The notes under the pieces were generated by a model, which had not been told where the DNA came from, ran no database searches, and worked only from the letters and a program-made list of their open reading frames with translations. A stretch of DNA of 64,000 nt from Curtobacterium flaccumfaciens (GTDB lineage: Bacteria > Actinomycetota > Actinomycetes > Actinomycetales > Microbacteriaceae): the NCBI GenBank assembly GCA_029689965.1, contig CP121450.1, positions 1,302,001 through 1,366,000 on the forward strand. Reading direction: 5' to 3'. This document shows positions 17,338 to 26,993 of the stretch, piece by piece. Made by a program: the position numbers and the translations under genes. Each line of letters opens with the position of its first letter. Position 1 is the first letter of the stretch.

Positions 17338-18191
17338 GTGAGCCGTCGCAAGGCCTGGAACGCCGACCCCGAACCGCTGCTCCGCGTGGACGAGGGCTTC
17401 CGCCTCGACCGCGTCGACCCGGACGGCACACCCGGGTTCCCGGCCGGAAGATCGACGGGCTCGAGGCGCTCGCCGCCGGGGCGTCCCGACTGTCAGCGCT
17501 GCAGGAGCGGCTCTGGGCGGCATCGACCACGGGCGACCAGCGGCGCGTGCTCCTCGTGCTGCAGGCGATGGACACCGCGGGCAAGGGCGGCGTCGTGTCG
17601 CACGTCGTCGGCGCGGTCGACCCGAACGGCGTGCGCTACGCCGGGTTCAAGGCCCCCACGGCCGAAGAGCGCGAGCACGACTTCCTCTGGCGCATCGAAC
17701 GGGAGCTGCCGAAGGCGGGGCAGCTCGGGGTGTTCGACCGGTCCCACTACGAGGACGTCCTCATCCAGAAGGTCCGTTCGTTCGCCCCGCCGGAGGAGAT
17801 CGAGCGTCGGTACGGCGCGATCGTCGACTTCGAGGACGCGCTCGCCGAACAGGGCACCAGCATCGTCAAGGTCATGCTCCACATCTCGAAGGACGAACAG
17901 CGCGAGCGCCTCGGCGACCGGCTCGACCGACCGGACAAGCACTGGAAGTTCAACCCCGGTGACATCGACGAGCGCCTGCTGTGGGACGAGTACCAGGCCG
18001 CGTACCAGACGGTCTTCGAACGCACCTCGACGTCGCGCGCACCCTGGTACGTGATCCCCGCGAACCGGAAGTGGTACGCCCGGCTCGCCGTCCAGCAGCT
18101 GCTGCTCCGCACGCTGGAGGACATGCAGCTCACCTGGCCCGCGGCGGACTTCGACGTGGCCGAGCAGCGCCAGCGGCTCGCTGCGTCCTGA
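17338..18191 (+). CDS. ppk2: Polyphosphate kinase 2 family protein (one frameshift)
   Basis: Transfers phosphate between polyphosphate and nucleotides. The PPK2 P-loop-like Walker A QAMDTAGKGGVVSHVVG lies near residue 80, with FDRSHYEDVLIQKVRSF (Walker B region) and HISKDEQRERLGDRLDRPDKHWKF, the lid segment. One G is missing near 17446; correction gives 284 residues, normal for a single-domain class I PPK2. Start GTG 17338 (GGAGGA upstream). The class (NDP or NMP phosphorylation) cannot be fixed by eye. Followed by a GGAGGCAC hairpin. Confidence 0.92.
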
Positions 18192-18207
18192 CCGCACCCG
18201 TCGGCCT

Positions 18208-18226
18208 GGAGGCACGGGGTGCCTCC
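18208..18226 (+). terminator. GGAGGCAC hairpin after ppk2
   Basis: GGAGGCAC-GGG-GTGCCTCC forms an 8-bp stem with a 3-nt loop 17 bases after the ppk2 stop. The preceding CCTGGAGGCAC belongs to the recurring CTGGAGGC hairpin family. Confidence 0.65.
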
Positions 18227-18239
18227 GCCACGCGGCGCG

Positions 18240-18458
18240 CGCCGCCGTGGGGCTGGCACCAAGGCGTGCGGTCGCGTAGACTCCATCGGTCGGCCTTCGA
18301 CGCCGTGACATTGCGATCACGGAGTTCAAGTTTGGGTGTGCGTTGCTCGAGGGCTGGATTCACGTCGATCCGCGACGGGAAGAACCCCCTCTCCGCATGC
18401 AGCCCCCGCCGATGTCGCTGCCGGGCGCTGCGGACGTCTGCACCCCGAGAAAGTAGCC
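18240..18458 (+). promoter_or_regulatory. long leader of the DEAD-box helicase gene with a possible 19-codon uORF
   Basis: No gene covers this stretch. It contains a short hairpin (CGTGA-CATTGCGA-TCACG near 18307) and a patch of lower GC around 18325-18345. An upstream ORF, ATG 18397 to TAG 18456, encodes 19 residues ending ADVCTPRK; its stop is two bases before the helicase ATG, and the helicase ribosome site (GAGAAAG) lies inside it. This geometry would allow translational coupling. RNA helicase leaders are often cold-controlled; no experimental evidence here. Confidence 0.4.
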
Positions 18459-20544
18459 ATGGCCCCGTACAACAAGGGCGGCGCGGACAACCGCGCCTCC
18501 GACCGTGTCCGCCACCCGAACGGCACTCCCGCCGCTCGCAGCAGCAAGCACCGCGGCTTCCGTGCCGCCGACCCGACCCAGCCCCGGCAGAAGCAGCGCT
18601 GGGACGCCGAGGAGCGCCGTGGCCGCGCGGCGCAGGGCGAGCGCCCCGCCCGTCCCAACTGGGAGCCGCGCGATGCACGCCAGGGCCGTCCGCAGCGCGA
18701 CGATCGGGGTGGGCGTCGCTTCGACCGTGACGACCGTGCGCCGCGTCGGTTCGATCGTGACGACCGTGCGCCGCGTCGTGACAACGACGACCGTCCGCGC
18801 CGGAACTTCGATCGTGACGACCGCGCGCCGCGCCGGAACTTCGATCGTGACGACCGTGCGCCGCGTCGTGACTACGACGACCGTCCGCGTCGGTTCGACC
18901 GTGACGACCGTGCGCCGCGTCGGTTCGATCGCGATGACCGTGCCCCGCGTCGTGACTACGACGACCGTCCGCGTCGGAACTTCGATCGTGACGACCGTGC
19001 GCCGCGTCGGTTCGAGCGTGACGACCGTGCCCCGCGTCGCTTCGCCCGCGATGACCGTGCGCCCCGCCAGCACGACGACCGTGCGCCGCGTCGGTTCGAG
19101 CGTGACGACCGTGCCCCCCGACGCTTCGATCGCGATGACCGTGCCCCGCGTCGCTTCGACCGCGACGACCGTGCGCCCCGTCGCTTCGACCGTGACGCTC
19201 CCTACTCGCACGGCCGTCCCGACGCTCCGCAGGCTCCGCGTCGCGCCGGAACCGGCTCGCAGGGGCCCAGCGACCGCACCGAGCGCAAGCCCTTCGTCCC
19301 CGCCGACGACGTCAAGCTCGAGAAGCTCCAGGCCGAGGCCACCGTCGCGGCCGACGTCGAGGGCATGACCTTCGCCGACCTCGGCATCGGCGGCAACATC
19401 TCCCGAACCCTCGCCGAGATGGGAGCGACGAACCCGTTCCCGATCCAGGCCGCGACGATCCCCGATGTCCTCGCGGGCAAGGACGTCCTCGGCCGTGGTC
19501 GCACGGGCTCCGGCAAGACCATCGCGTTCGGTGCCCCGCTCGTCGAGAAGCTCATGGAGAACGGCGGCGGCACGAAGCGCAAGATGGGCCGCGCGCCCCG
19601 TGCACTGATCCTCGCTCCGACCCGTGAGCTCGCCCTGCAGATCGACCGCACCGTGCAGCCGATCGCCCGTTCGGTGGGCCTCTTCACGACACAGATCTAC
19701 GGCGGCGTCCCGTACGGCCGTCAGGAGGGTGCGCTCCAGCGCGGCGTCGACATCATCGTCGGCACCCCGGGACGCGTGCAGGACCTGATGAACAAGGGGA
19801 AGCTCGACCTGAGCGAGGTCGTCATCTCGGTGCTCGACGAGGCCGACCACATGTGCGACCTCGGGTTCCTCGAGCCCGTGCAGGAGATCCTCTCCGCGAC
19901 CGCCGAGGTCACCCCGGAGGGCAACCGCGCCCAGAAGCTTCCTGTTCAGCGCGACGCTCGACGCGCAGGTCGCCTCGCTCGTCGAGGAGTTCCTGCACGA
20001 GCCGTCCGTCCACGAGGTCGCCGGTGAGGACCAGGCGTCGTCGACGATCGACCACCGCGTGCTCGTGGTCGAGCAGCGCCAGAAGGACCAGCTCCTCGAG
20101 GAGCTCGTCGCCGGCGACGGCAAGACCATCGTGTTCGCCCGCACACGCGCCTACGCCGAGCGTCTGGCCGACCAGTTCGAGGACGCCGGCATCCGCGCGA
20201 CCTCGCTCCACGGCGACCTGAACCAGTCGCGCCGGCAGCGGAACCTCCAGCTGCTCACGAGCGGCCGGGTCAACGTGCTCGTCGCGACCGACGTCGCCGC
20301 GCGCGGCATCCACGTGGACGACGTCTCGCTCGTCGTGCAGGCCGACGCCCCGGACGACTACAAGGCGTACATGCACCGCTCGGGCCGCACGGGACGAGCC
20401 GGCAAGGAGGGCACCGTCGTCACGATCGTGCCGCGCAGCCGTCGTCGGAAGATCGAGGGCATCCTCGAGCACGCGGAGATCGAGGCGGACCTCGTCGACG
20501 CCGCGCCCGGTGACGGGATCGTCGCGGAGCTCGCCGCGCGCTGA
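18459..20544 (+). CDS. DEAD-box ATP-dependent RNA helicase with Arg/Asp-rich repeat N-terminus (one frameshift)
   Basis: About 694 residues. Residues ~1-85 are basic and polar; ~87-247 hold repeats of DDRAPRRFDR type; the helicase core follows. Core motifs: Q-motif region NPFPIQAATIPDVLAGKDVLG, motif I GRTGSGKT, Ia APTRELALQ, II VLDEADHM, III SATLD, V DVAARGIHVDDV and VI HRSGRTGRAG. An extra T near 19939 (AAGCTTC for AAGCTC) breaks the frame; removing it gives 695 codons. Such helicases unwind structured mRNA and rRNA, especially in the cold. In most relatives the Arg-rich tail is C-terminal; here it precedes the core. Likely binds RNA and may phase-separate (inference). Confidence 0.93.
18719..19200 (+). 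repeat. coding repeat for Arg/Asp-rich decapeptide units
   Basis: About 16 imperfect copies of a ~30-36 bp unit encode variants of DDRAPRR(F/D)(D/E)R inside the helicase gene. Copies alternate between FDRDDRAPRR and DYDDRPRR types. High internal identity makes this prone to copy-number change and to assembly error. Confidence 0.9.
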
Positions 20545-20566
20545 CCTCCCGTCCGTCCGTACCGCG

Positions 20567-21076
20567 TCAGCGGTTGAAGAAGAGCAAGCCGCGCACGTAC
20601 CCGGCCTGCCCCGCATGCTGTGTGCAGTCGTCGAGGATGCTGACGAGCCTCGCGCCCCGCGTGACGGGCGGGTCCCACGCGTCGTCGACCACTGGGTCGA
20701 AGTCGGCGGGTTCGAGGGTCCCGACGTACGCGACGGTGCGCTCGTGCACCGCGTGGAGGTAGCCGAGCGACAGCTGGGCCGAAGCGCGGACGCGACCGAC
20801 GTCGTCCCGGGACATGCCGTACCCGAGCGCCTCCGGCGGGAACGGCAGGCCGAACCGCTCCACCCAGCCGTCCGCGGTCCACACCTGCTCGGTGCCCGCG
20901 AGGTCGGCGATCTGGGCGTCCTGCCCGCGCGCGATGTGCCACGCGAGCCAGGCGAGCGTGTTCGCACCGGCGGCCGGGCGTGCGGCCAGCTGGTCCTCCG
21001 ACAGTCCGTCGACGGCGCGTTCGACGGTCGACGGGATGCGCGAGAACGCTTCGATGAGGAGTTCTGAGGGGGTCAT
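20567..21076 (-). CDS. DinB/MST-like four-helix protein
   Basis: 169 residues from ATG 21076. The sequence fits the DinB/mycothiol-transferase-like superfamily: MTPSELLIEAFSRIPSTVERAVDGLSEDQLAARPA, then the metal-ligand-like LAWLAWHIARGQDAQI, and a C-terminal helix with DDCTQHAGQAGYVRGL whose His completes the usual triad. Such proteins often act as metal-dependent thiol (mycothiol) transferases. The reaction here is not known. It converges on the helicase gene (22 bp gap) and is divergent from sbcD. Confidence 0.82.
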   Translation of the reverse strand: MTPSELLIEAFSRIPSTVERAVDGLSEDQLAARPAAGANTLAWLAWHIARGQDAQIADLAGTEQVWTADGWVERFGLPFPPEALGYGMSRDDVGRVRASAQLSLGYLHAVHERTVAYVGTLEPADFDPVVDDAWDPPVTRGARLVSILDDCTQHAGQAGYVRGLLFFNR

Positions 21077-21164
21077 GCCGTGCACGCTACGCGGGTTGCG
21101 CGAGTTCTCCACAGCACGCCGCGGGGCGCCTCGGGATGTCCGTGGGCGACGCTACCGTGACCGC

Positions 21165-22328
21165 ATGCGCATCCTGCACACCGGCGACTGGCACCTCGGC
21201 CGCACCCTGCTGGGCGCCGACCTGCTCGGACACCAGGCGTCGTTCCTCGACTGGCTCGTCGACCTGGTGCGCGATCGGGCGATCGACCTCGTCGTCGTCG
21301 CGGGGGACGTCTACGACCGGGCGATCCCGCCGGTCGATGCCGTCCGGATGCTGTCCCGTGCGCTCGAACGACTCGCCGCGATGACCACGGTCGTCATCAC
21401 CCCGGGCAACCACGACTCCGCTGCACGGCTCGGCTTCGGTGCGGGCGTGATGGGTTCCCGCGTCCGGATCCTCGCCGAGCCCGCCGGGATCGCCGTCCCC
21501 GTGCTCGTCGAGGACGCGGACGGGCCCGTCGCGGTCTACGGCATCCCGTACCTGCACCCGGACCTCACCCGGTACGCCCTCGCGTCCGTGCCCGACGAAC
21601 CGCTCGCCCGGTCGCACCAAGCCGTCGTCGGCGCGGCGATGGACCGTGTCCGCGCCGACCTCGCCGAGCGTCCGGGCGTGCGCAGCCTCGTCGTGGCCCA
21701 CGCGTTCGTGGGCGGAACCGAGCCGAGCGACAGCGAGCAGGACATCCGGGTCGGCGGGGTCGACCGGGTCGCCGAGACGGTGTTCGACGGCGTCGACTAC
21801 GTCGCGCTCGGGCACCTGCACGGCCCGCAGCGCGTCGGCGAGGGCGACCGGATCCGGTACGCCGGGTCGCCGCTCGCGTTCTCGTTCGGCGAGCGGAACC
21901 AGCAGAAGTCGGTGACCGTGGTCGACCTCGACGCTTCGGGCGGCGTGGCGGTGGAACTCGTGCCGGCGCCCGTGCCGCGGCGGCTCGTCGACGTCCGTGG
22001 CAGCATCGACGACATCGAGTCCGGCGTGCACCGGTCCGCCACGGACGCCTGGGTCCGGGTGGCCGTGACGGACACGATCCATCCCGAGCGCATGTACGCG
22101 CGCGTGAAGCAGCACTTCCCTCATGCCCTCGCCGTCACGCACGAGCCCGCCGACAGGAGCGAGCAGGTCGCTGCGCGCGCGGTCACGGCGACGTCCGACC
22201 CGGTCGAGGTCGCCGCCGACTTCGTCGCCTTCGCGACCGGGGTCGCGCCGGACGACGACGACCGCGCTGTCCTGACCGAGGCCTACGAGGCAGCCGTCCT
22301 CGCCCTGCAGCGCGAGGGGGACCGCTGA
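21165..22328 (+). CDS. sbcD: SbcD exonuclease subunit
   Basis: Mre11-like nuclease of the SbcCD complex, which cuts hairpins and blocked DNA ends. 387 residues, intact. Phosphodiesterase motifs are in order: LHTGDWHLGR (metal ligands), VVAGDVYDRAIPP, TPGNHDSAARL, VVAHAFVGG and LGHLHGPQRV. The C-terminal capping region follows from residue ~270. The stop overlaps the sbcC start (TGATG), so the pair is an operon with translational coupling. Confidence 0.96.
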   Translation: MRILHTGDWHLGRTLLGADLLGHQASFLDWLVDLVRDRAIDLVVVAGDVYDRAIPPVDAVRMLSRALERLAAMTTVVITPGNHDSAARLGFGAGVMGSRVRILAEPAGIAVPVLVEDADGPVAVYGIPYLHPDLTRYALASVPDEPLARSHQAVVGAAMDRVRADLAERPGVRSLVVAHAFVGGTEPSDSEQDIRVGGVDRVAETVFDGVDYVALGHLHGPQRVGEGDRIRYAGSPLAFSFGERNQQKSVTVVDLDASGGVAVELVPAPVPRRLVDVRGSIDDIESGVHRSATDAWVRVAVTDTIHPERMYARVKQHFPHALAVTHEPADRSEQVAARAVTATSDPVEVAADFVAFATGVAPDDDDRAVLTEAYEAAVLALQREGDR

Positions 22329-25304
22329 TGTACCTGCACCGCCTCGAACTCCGGGCGATCGGCCCGTACCCGGACGTCGTGTCGATCGACTTCGCCACCC
22401 TCGCCGCATCCGGGGTGTTCCTGCTCGAAGGACCGACGGGTTCCGGTAAGTCGACCATCATCGACGCCGTCGTGTTCGTGCTGTACGGCGGGCTCGCGGG
22501 TGCCGAGGCCAGCAACGACCGGCTGCACAGCCAGCATGCCGACCCGTCGGTCGAACCGTACGTCGAGCTCGTCTTCGAGACCGGCGCGGGTGTGTTCCGG
22601 GTCCGCCGGACGCCGCAGTACGACCGTCCGAAGAAGTCGGGCAAGGGCCTCGCTCGGGAACCCGCATCCGCGCAGCTCTTCCGGCTCGCGGGCCCTGCCG
22701 ACGTTGCGGGCGAACCGATGTCCTCCCGCATCCCCGAGGTCGGTGCCGAGGTCACCAGGATCGTCGGACTCGACAAGGCGCAGTTCCTGCAGACCGTGGT
22801 GCTGCCGCAGGGCGAGTTCGCGCGGTTCCTCCGCTCCCCGGGCGAAGAGCGCCGGAAGCTCCTGCAGTCGCTGTTCGGCACGCAGGTCTACGACCGGACC
22901 GCCGACGAGCTCGCCGCCCGGCGCCGTGCCGTCCAGGCCGAGGTCGAGAGCGCCGACGCTCGCGTCCGCGACGCGCTGAGCCGGTTCGCACAGGCCGCCG
23001 GCGTCGAGGCCCCCGAAGAGGCCGCCGTCCCGGCGACCGTCGCCACGCTCCGAGCAGCGGCCGATGCCGCCGAGACCGCCCGTGCCGTCGCAGCTTCGGA
23101 CTGCTGCTGCGGCAGCCGCGCACGAACAGGCCGTGACTGCACGTGCTGCCGCGCTCGAACGTCGCGCCACGCTCCTCGGCCGTCGTGCGCTCCTCGACGA
23201 CGGCGCCTCGGCCGTCTCCGACGCTCGGACGCGCTTGGCGCTGGCCGACCGCGCGGCCCGCGTCGCCGCCGTCGCCGACGCGCTCGACGTCGCGCGTTCA
23301 CGATCCGACGACGCGGCGGCCGCCTCCGCCGCACTCCGCGCGCGCCACGGGATCACGGCGGACGCCGAGGCGCTCGGGCGGCAGCGGACGGCCGTGGTGG
23401 AGTGCCTGACCGCGGTGCGGCACCTGACCGACGTCGAGGACACGTTCGCCGGTCGCCGGCGGGCCCTCGTGGCGGCGACCGAACGCGGTGAGCGGCTCAC
23501 CGCGCGGCTCGCCGACCTCGATGCGGCGCTCGGGTCCCGTCCGTCCGAACGAGCCCGCCTCGTCGAGGACGCCCGGGCCGCCGCTGCGCTCGCCGCCGGT
23601 GCCGACGCCGCCCGGCTGGAGGTCGAGCGCGTCCACCAGGTGCGCACGGACCTCGCCGCTCGTGCTGCGTCGGAGCGCCGCGTGCGCGCTGCTGAGCAGG
23701 CCGTGACCGATGCCCGTACCGCGGCGCACGAACTGGTCCGGGCCGAGCAGCAGCTCCGTGAACGTCGGATCGTCGGACTGGCAGGAGAACTCGGAGCAGC
23801 CCTCGAACCGGGCGACCCGTGCCCGGTGTGCGGTGCGACGGAGCACCCCGTCGTCGCGGTCCCGCAGGACGACCACCCCACGACGGAGGCGATCGACGAA
23901 GCAGCCTCGCGCGCCAGGCGGGCCGAGCAGGACCTCGGCGACGCGGCGACCGCCCTCGCGGTCGAGCGGGTCGAGCTCGACCGACTCGTGCAGGTGCTCG
24001 GCGACACCGATGCGACGACCGTCGACGCCCTGGCGGCGGCCGCCGAGGCGCGGGTCACGGCCGCGCACGAGGCCGCCGTCCGGACCCGTGACCTCGAGCA
24101 CGAGCGCGTCGCCCACGACGAGCAGACCCGTACGCTCGAACGACAGCGGAACGAGGTCGACACCGAGCGTGCGATCCTCGCGGGGTCGGCTGCGGCGGAC
24201 GCAGACCGTCTCGAGCGGGACGTCGCGGCGGTGGGCCGTGCCGTCGAACGCGTCGCCGCGCATCTGGACCGCGCACCGGACACCCTGGGCTCCGGCGTCG
24301 AGCTGCTGGAAGCCGTGGCCGGCCGGCTCGAGGCCGTCGCTCTGGCGGACGACCGTGTGGCGGCTGCTGGCGCAGCCCTCAGCGAGCGGGTCGCCGACGT
24401 CACGCGTGTCCTCGCCGAGCAGGACTTCGAGGACGTCCACGCGGCTCGGGCGGCCCTCGTCGATCGCGCAGACGCCGAGCGGCTCCGCGAAGAAGTCGGG
24501 GCGGCCGACCGGGAGCGTGCCGTCGTGGACGCCGGACTCGCCGAACCCGCGGTCGTCGCTGCGGCAGACGACGATCCGGCAGCGCTCGACCTCGACGGTG
24601 CCCGCACCGCGCGGGATGCGACGGTGGCGGCGGCCGAGACCGCAACTCGCCTCGCGACCTCGGCGGAGGACCGTGCGGCCGCATCCGAACGGTGCGGTGC
24701 CGACCTCCTCCTCGCGACCCGGGCACGCGACGACACGTCCGCTCGGAGTCGAGCGGTGGTGCGGCTCGCCGACATCGCCGCTGGTGCGCCGGCGGTGAAC
24801 CCGAGTGGGATCACCCTCGGCACCTACGTCCTGATGCGCCGGTTCGAGGACGTCGTCGCCGCGGCCAACGACCGTCTGCGCGCGATGCTGGCGGGCCGGT
24901 TCACGCTCCAGACCTCGGACGAACGGGAGTCCGGCTCACGTGCACGACGCACCGGGCTCGCCCTCGCCGTGCACGACCAGACCACCGACACCGAGCGTGA
25001 CCCGCGTAGCCTCTCCGGCGGTGAGACCTTCACGGTGTCGCTGTGCCTGGCGCTCGGGCTCGCCGACGTCGTGCAGGCCGAGGCCGGCGGGGTGTCGCTC
25101 GGCACGCTCTTCGTCGACGAGGGCTTCGGCACGCTCGACCCCGAGACGCTCGACGACGTGATCGGGCAGCTCGCGCGCCTGACCGCGGGCGGCCGTCAGG
25201 TCGGGATCGTCAGCCACGTCGAGGAGCTCAAGCAACGGATCCCGGAGCGGATCGCAGTGCGGCGCACCGTCGACGGCGGTTCCCGCGTCACGACCACCGT
25301 CTGA
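22328..25304 (+). CDS. sbcC: SbcC ATPase subunit (one frameshift)
   Basis: Rad50-like SMC ATPase partner of SbcD. The N-terminal Walker A is EGPTGSGKSTIIDAVVF; then come a Q-loop segment TVVLPQGEFARFLRS and a long Ala/Arg/Glu coiled coil. The zinc hook CPVCG is near residue 497. The C-terminal signature LSGGETF and Walker B LFVDEGFGTLDPET complete the ATPase. The frame is broken near 23093 by an extra T (CAGCTTCGG for CAGCTCGG); removing it gives 991 residues, a normal actinobacterial length. Works at DNA ends with SbcD. Confidence 0.95.
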
Positions 25305-25334
25305 CCGATCCCCGGCGCCCGGCGCCCGGCGACT

Positions 25335-25511
25335 TCAGGGGGACGGCGAGACGTCCACGGTGCCGTCCGGCGGCGGCAGGATGTCGGCCGCGATCCACGG
25401 GAACACCCACGTGAACAGCGCGAACACGATCGCGGCGAGGAGCACGAGCAGCTCGATCACCTTGAGGGCGGCCGGGCCGGGCAGGATGCGCCAGACGAAG
25501 GGGAAGATCAC
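25335..25511 (-). CDS. small single-helix membrane protein downstream of sortase
   Basis: 58 residues starting at GTG 25511, which overlaps the sortase stop (GTGA), so translation is probably coupled. It has a short hydrophobic N-terminus (FPFVWRIL), one strong helix (VIELLVLLAAIVFALFTWVF) and a short Pro-rich outer tail ending TVDVSPSP. Not a known family to me. Its position suggests a membrane helper or substrate-presentation partner for sortase; inference only. Confidence 0.65.
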   Translation of the reverse strand: MIFPFVWRILPGPAALKVIELLVLLAAIVFALFTWVFPWIAADILPPPDGTVDVSPSP

Positions 25512-26317
25512 TTCGACGTCTCCGAGAGTTCCTTCGGGGTGCCCTCCGAAGCGGGCATCCAGTAGTCGAGCTTGGCGTGGGTGACGTACCGCTCCTTGGC
25601 GGACCACATCGGGTGGCACGCGGTCAGCGTGAGCCAGCGGTCGTCGGCGGTGGGCTCGACGCCGGGCTTGTTCGGCACCGGGGCGATGGTCTCGACGTGG
25701 TCCGGTGTGACGATCTGCGAGTCCGTGACCTTGTACACGTACCAGACGTCGAACTTCGTCTTCGCGTCGGTGACCCGTACGACGATGTCGTCCCCGGTCT
25801 TGAGCTCCGCGATCTGGTTCAGCGGCTTGCCGTACGTCACGCGGTGTCCGGCGACGGCGAAGTTGCCCTCGGCGCCCGGCATCGCCGTGTCCTGGTAGTG
25901 ACCGAGTCCGATGGTGTTGAGTACCTTCTCGCGGTCGGTGCCCTCGCCGATGGGTCGCTTGTAGTCCTTGCCGAACCGTGGGATCTGCATCGTGCCGAAC
26001 ACGTCGGTGATGTCCGGCGGCTCGGCGAGCACGGGAGCGGGGCCCCGGTGCTCGGTGCCGGTGTCGGTGTCGGGTGTGTCCTTCTGCTCGAGACCGTCGA
26101 CGAGCTTGGTCTGCTCGTGCACGGCGACGACGTCCGTCCACCATGCCGTCCACACCACGTACAGGCCCGTGCCGGCGCCGGCGATGATGAGCAGTTCCGC
26201 GATGAGGGAGACGATCGCTCCGCCCACCGTCTGCCGCCGACGGGGTGTCGGACGTGTGGAGCGGCCGGTGCCGTCGCGGCGATCTCGGCGCGACGGGAGT
26301 GTCTCGTGTGCGGTCAC
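25508..26317 (-). CDS. Class E sortase
   Basis: Membrane-anchored transpeptidase, 269 residues. A basic cytoplasmic N-terminus leads to one helix (VSLIAELLIIAGAGTGLYVV). The sortase domain has the catalytic His in AGHRVTYG, Cys in WLTLTACHP and Arg in SAKERYV. Class E enzymes recognise LAXTG-type signals in high-GC actinobacteria and also process pilins. GTG/ATG choice: start at 26317. No LAXTG substrate gene was noticed in the window. Confidence 0.92.
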   Translation of the reverse strand: MTAHETLPSRRDRRDGTGRSTRPTPRRRQTVGGAIVSLIAELLIIAGAGTGLYVVWTAWWTDVVAVHEQTKLVDGLEQKDTPDTDTGTEHRGPAPVLAEPPDITDVFGTMQIPRFGKDYKRPIGEGTDREKVLNTIGLGHYQDTAMPGAEGNFAVAGHRVTYGKPLNQIAELKTGDDIVVRVTDAKTKFDVWYVYKVTDSQIVTPDHVETIAPVPNKPGVEPTADDRWLTLTACHPMWSAKERYVTHAKLDYWMPASEGTPKELSETSK

Positions 26318-26412
26318 GGGGCTCCTGCTACAGGGGTGTGGTCGGTCAGGTCTATCAGATCACGACGACGGCACCGTGACGAGGTTCTCCACAGGACCGT
26401 TACCGTGAGGAG

Positions 26413-26868
26413 ATGCAGCACGTCATCCGCCGGTTCACCCCCGCCGACACCGAGCCCGTCGTCGCCCTGTGGGAGGCGTGCGGCCTCGTCCGCCCGTGGA
26501 ACGACCCGCGACGCGACATCGCGCGCAAGCTTACGGTGCAGCCCGAGCTGTTCCTGGTGGCCGAGGACGCGGACGACGCCACGCGCCCGAGCGACGCCGC
26601 ACGCCCGGTCGTCGCCGCGGGGATGGCCGGGTTCGACGGGCACCGCGGCTGGGTGAACTACCTCGCGGTGCGCCCGGACCTGCAGGGCTCCGGCCTCGGG
26701 CGTGCGTTCATGGCCGAGTTCGAGCGGCTGCTCACCGACATGGGCTGCCCGAAGCTCAACCTGCAGGTCCGCGCGGGCAACGAGCAGGTGCTCGGCTTCT
26801 ACGAGTCGTTGGGGTACACGGACGACCGCACGGTCTCGCTCGGCAAGCGCCTCATCCCGGACGCCTGA
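26413..26868 (+). CDS. GNAT acetyltransferase, YpeA-like
   Basis: 151 residues. It contains the acetyl-CoA motif VNYLAVRPDLQGSGLGRAF and a C-terminal motif KLNLQVRAGNEQVLGFYESLGY, matching the YpeA-type branch of the GNAT family. The substrate is unknown. The frame is intact even though it contains an AAGCTT. Divergent from the sortase gene with ~95 bp between; followed by strong paired hairpins. Confidence 0.88.
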   Translation: MQHVIRRFTPADTEPVVALWEACGLVRPWNDPRRDIARKLTVQPELFLVAEDADDATRPSDAARPVVAAGMAGFDGHRGWVNYLAVRPDLQGSGLGRAFMAEFERLLTDMGCPKLNLQVRAGNEQVLGFYESLGYTDDRTVSLGKRLIPDA

Positions 26869-26869
26869 C

Positions 26870-26944
26870 CCCGAGTCTCGCGGCGCTCGCCCGAGACTCG
26901 GGCACAGCGACAAGTCTCGCGCTCAAGTTCGCGAGAACTGTCGC
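26870..26944. terminator. two consecutive hairpins between converging genes
   Basis: CCCGAGTCTCG (26870-26880) pairs perfectly with CGAGACTCGGG (26892-26902), directly after the GNAT stop. A second stem joins GCGACA..CTCGCG (26907-26921) to CGCGAG..TGTCGC (26930-26944). A third GAGACTCGG follows at ~26951. Probable bidirectional terminator for the GNAT and EamA genes. Confidence 0.65.
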
Positions 26945-26993
26945 TCAGACCGAGACTCGGCCCGCGACCGCCAGCCCGCGCGGGCCAGCGCGT

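Noticed and set aside
26520..26540. AAGCTT in the GNAT gene as another inserted-base site
   Set aside because: The frame reads ARKLTVQPE without interruption, so no extra base is needed or seen.
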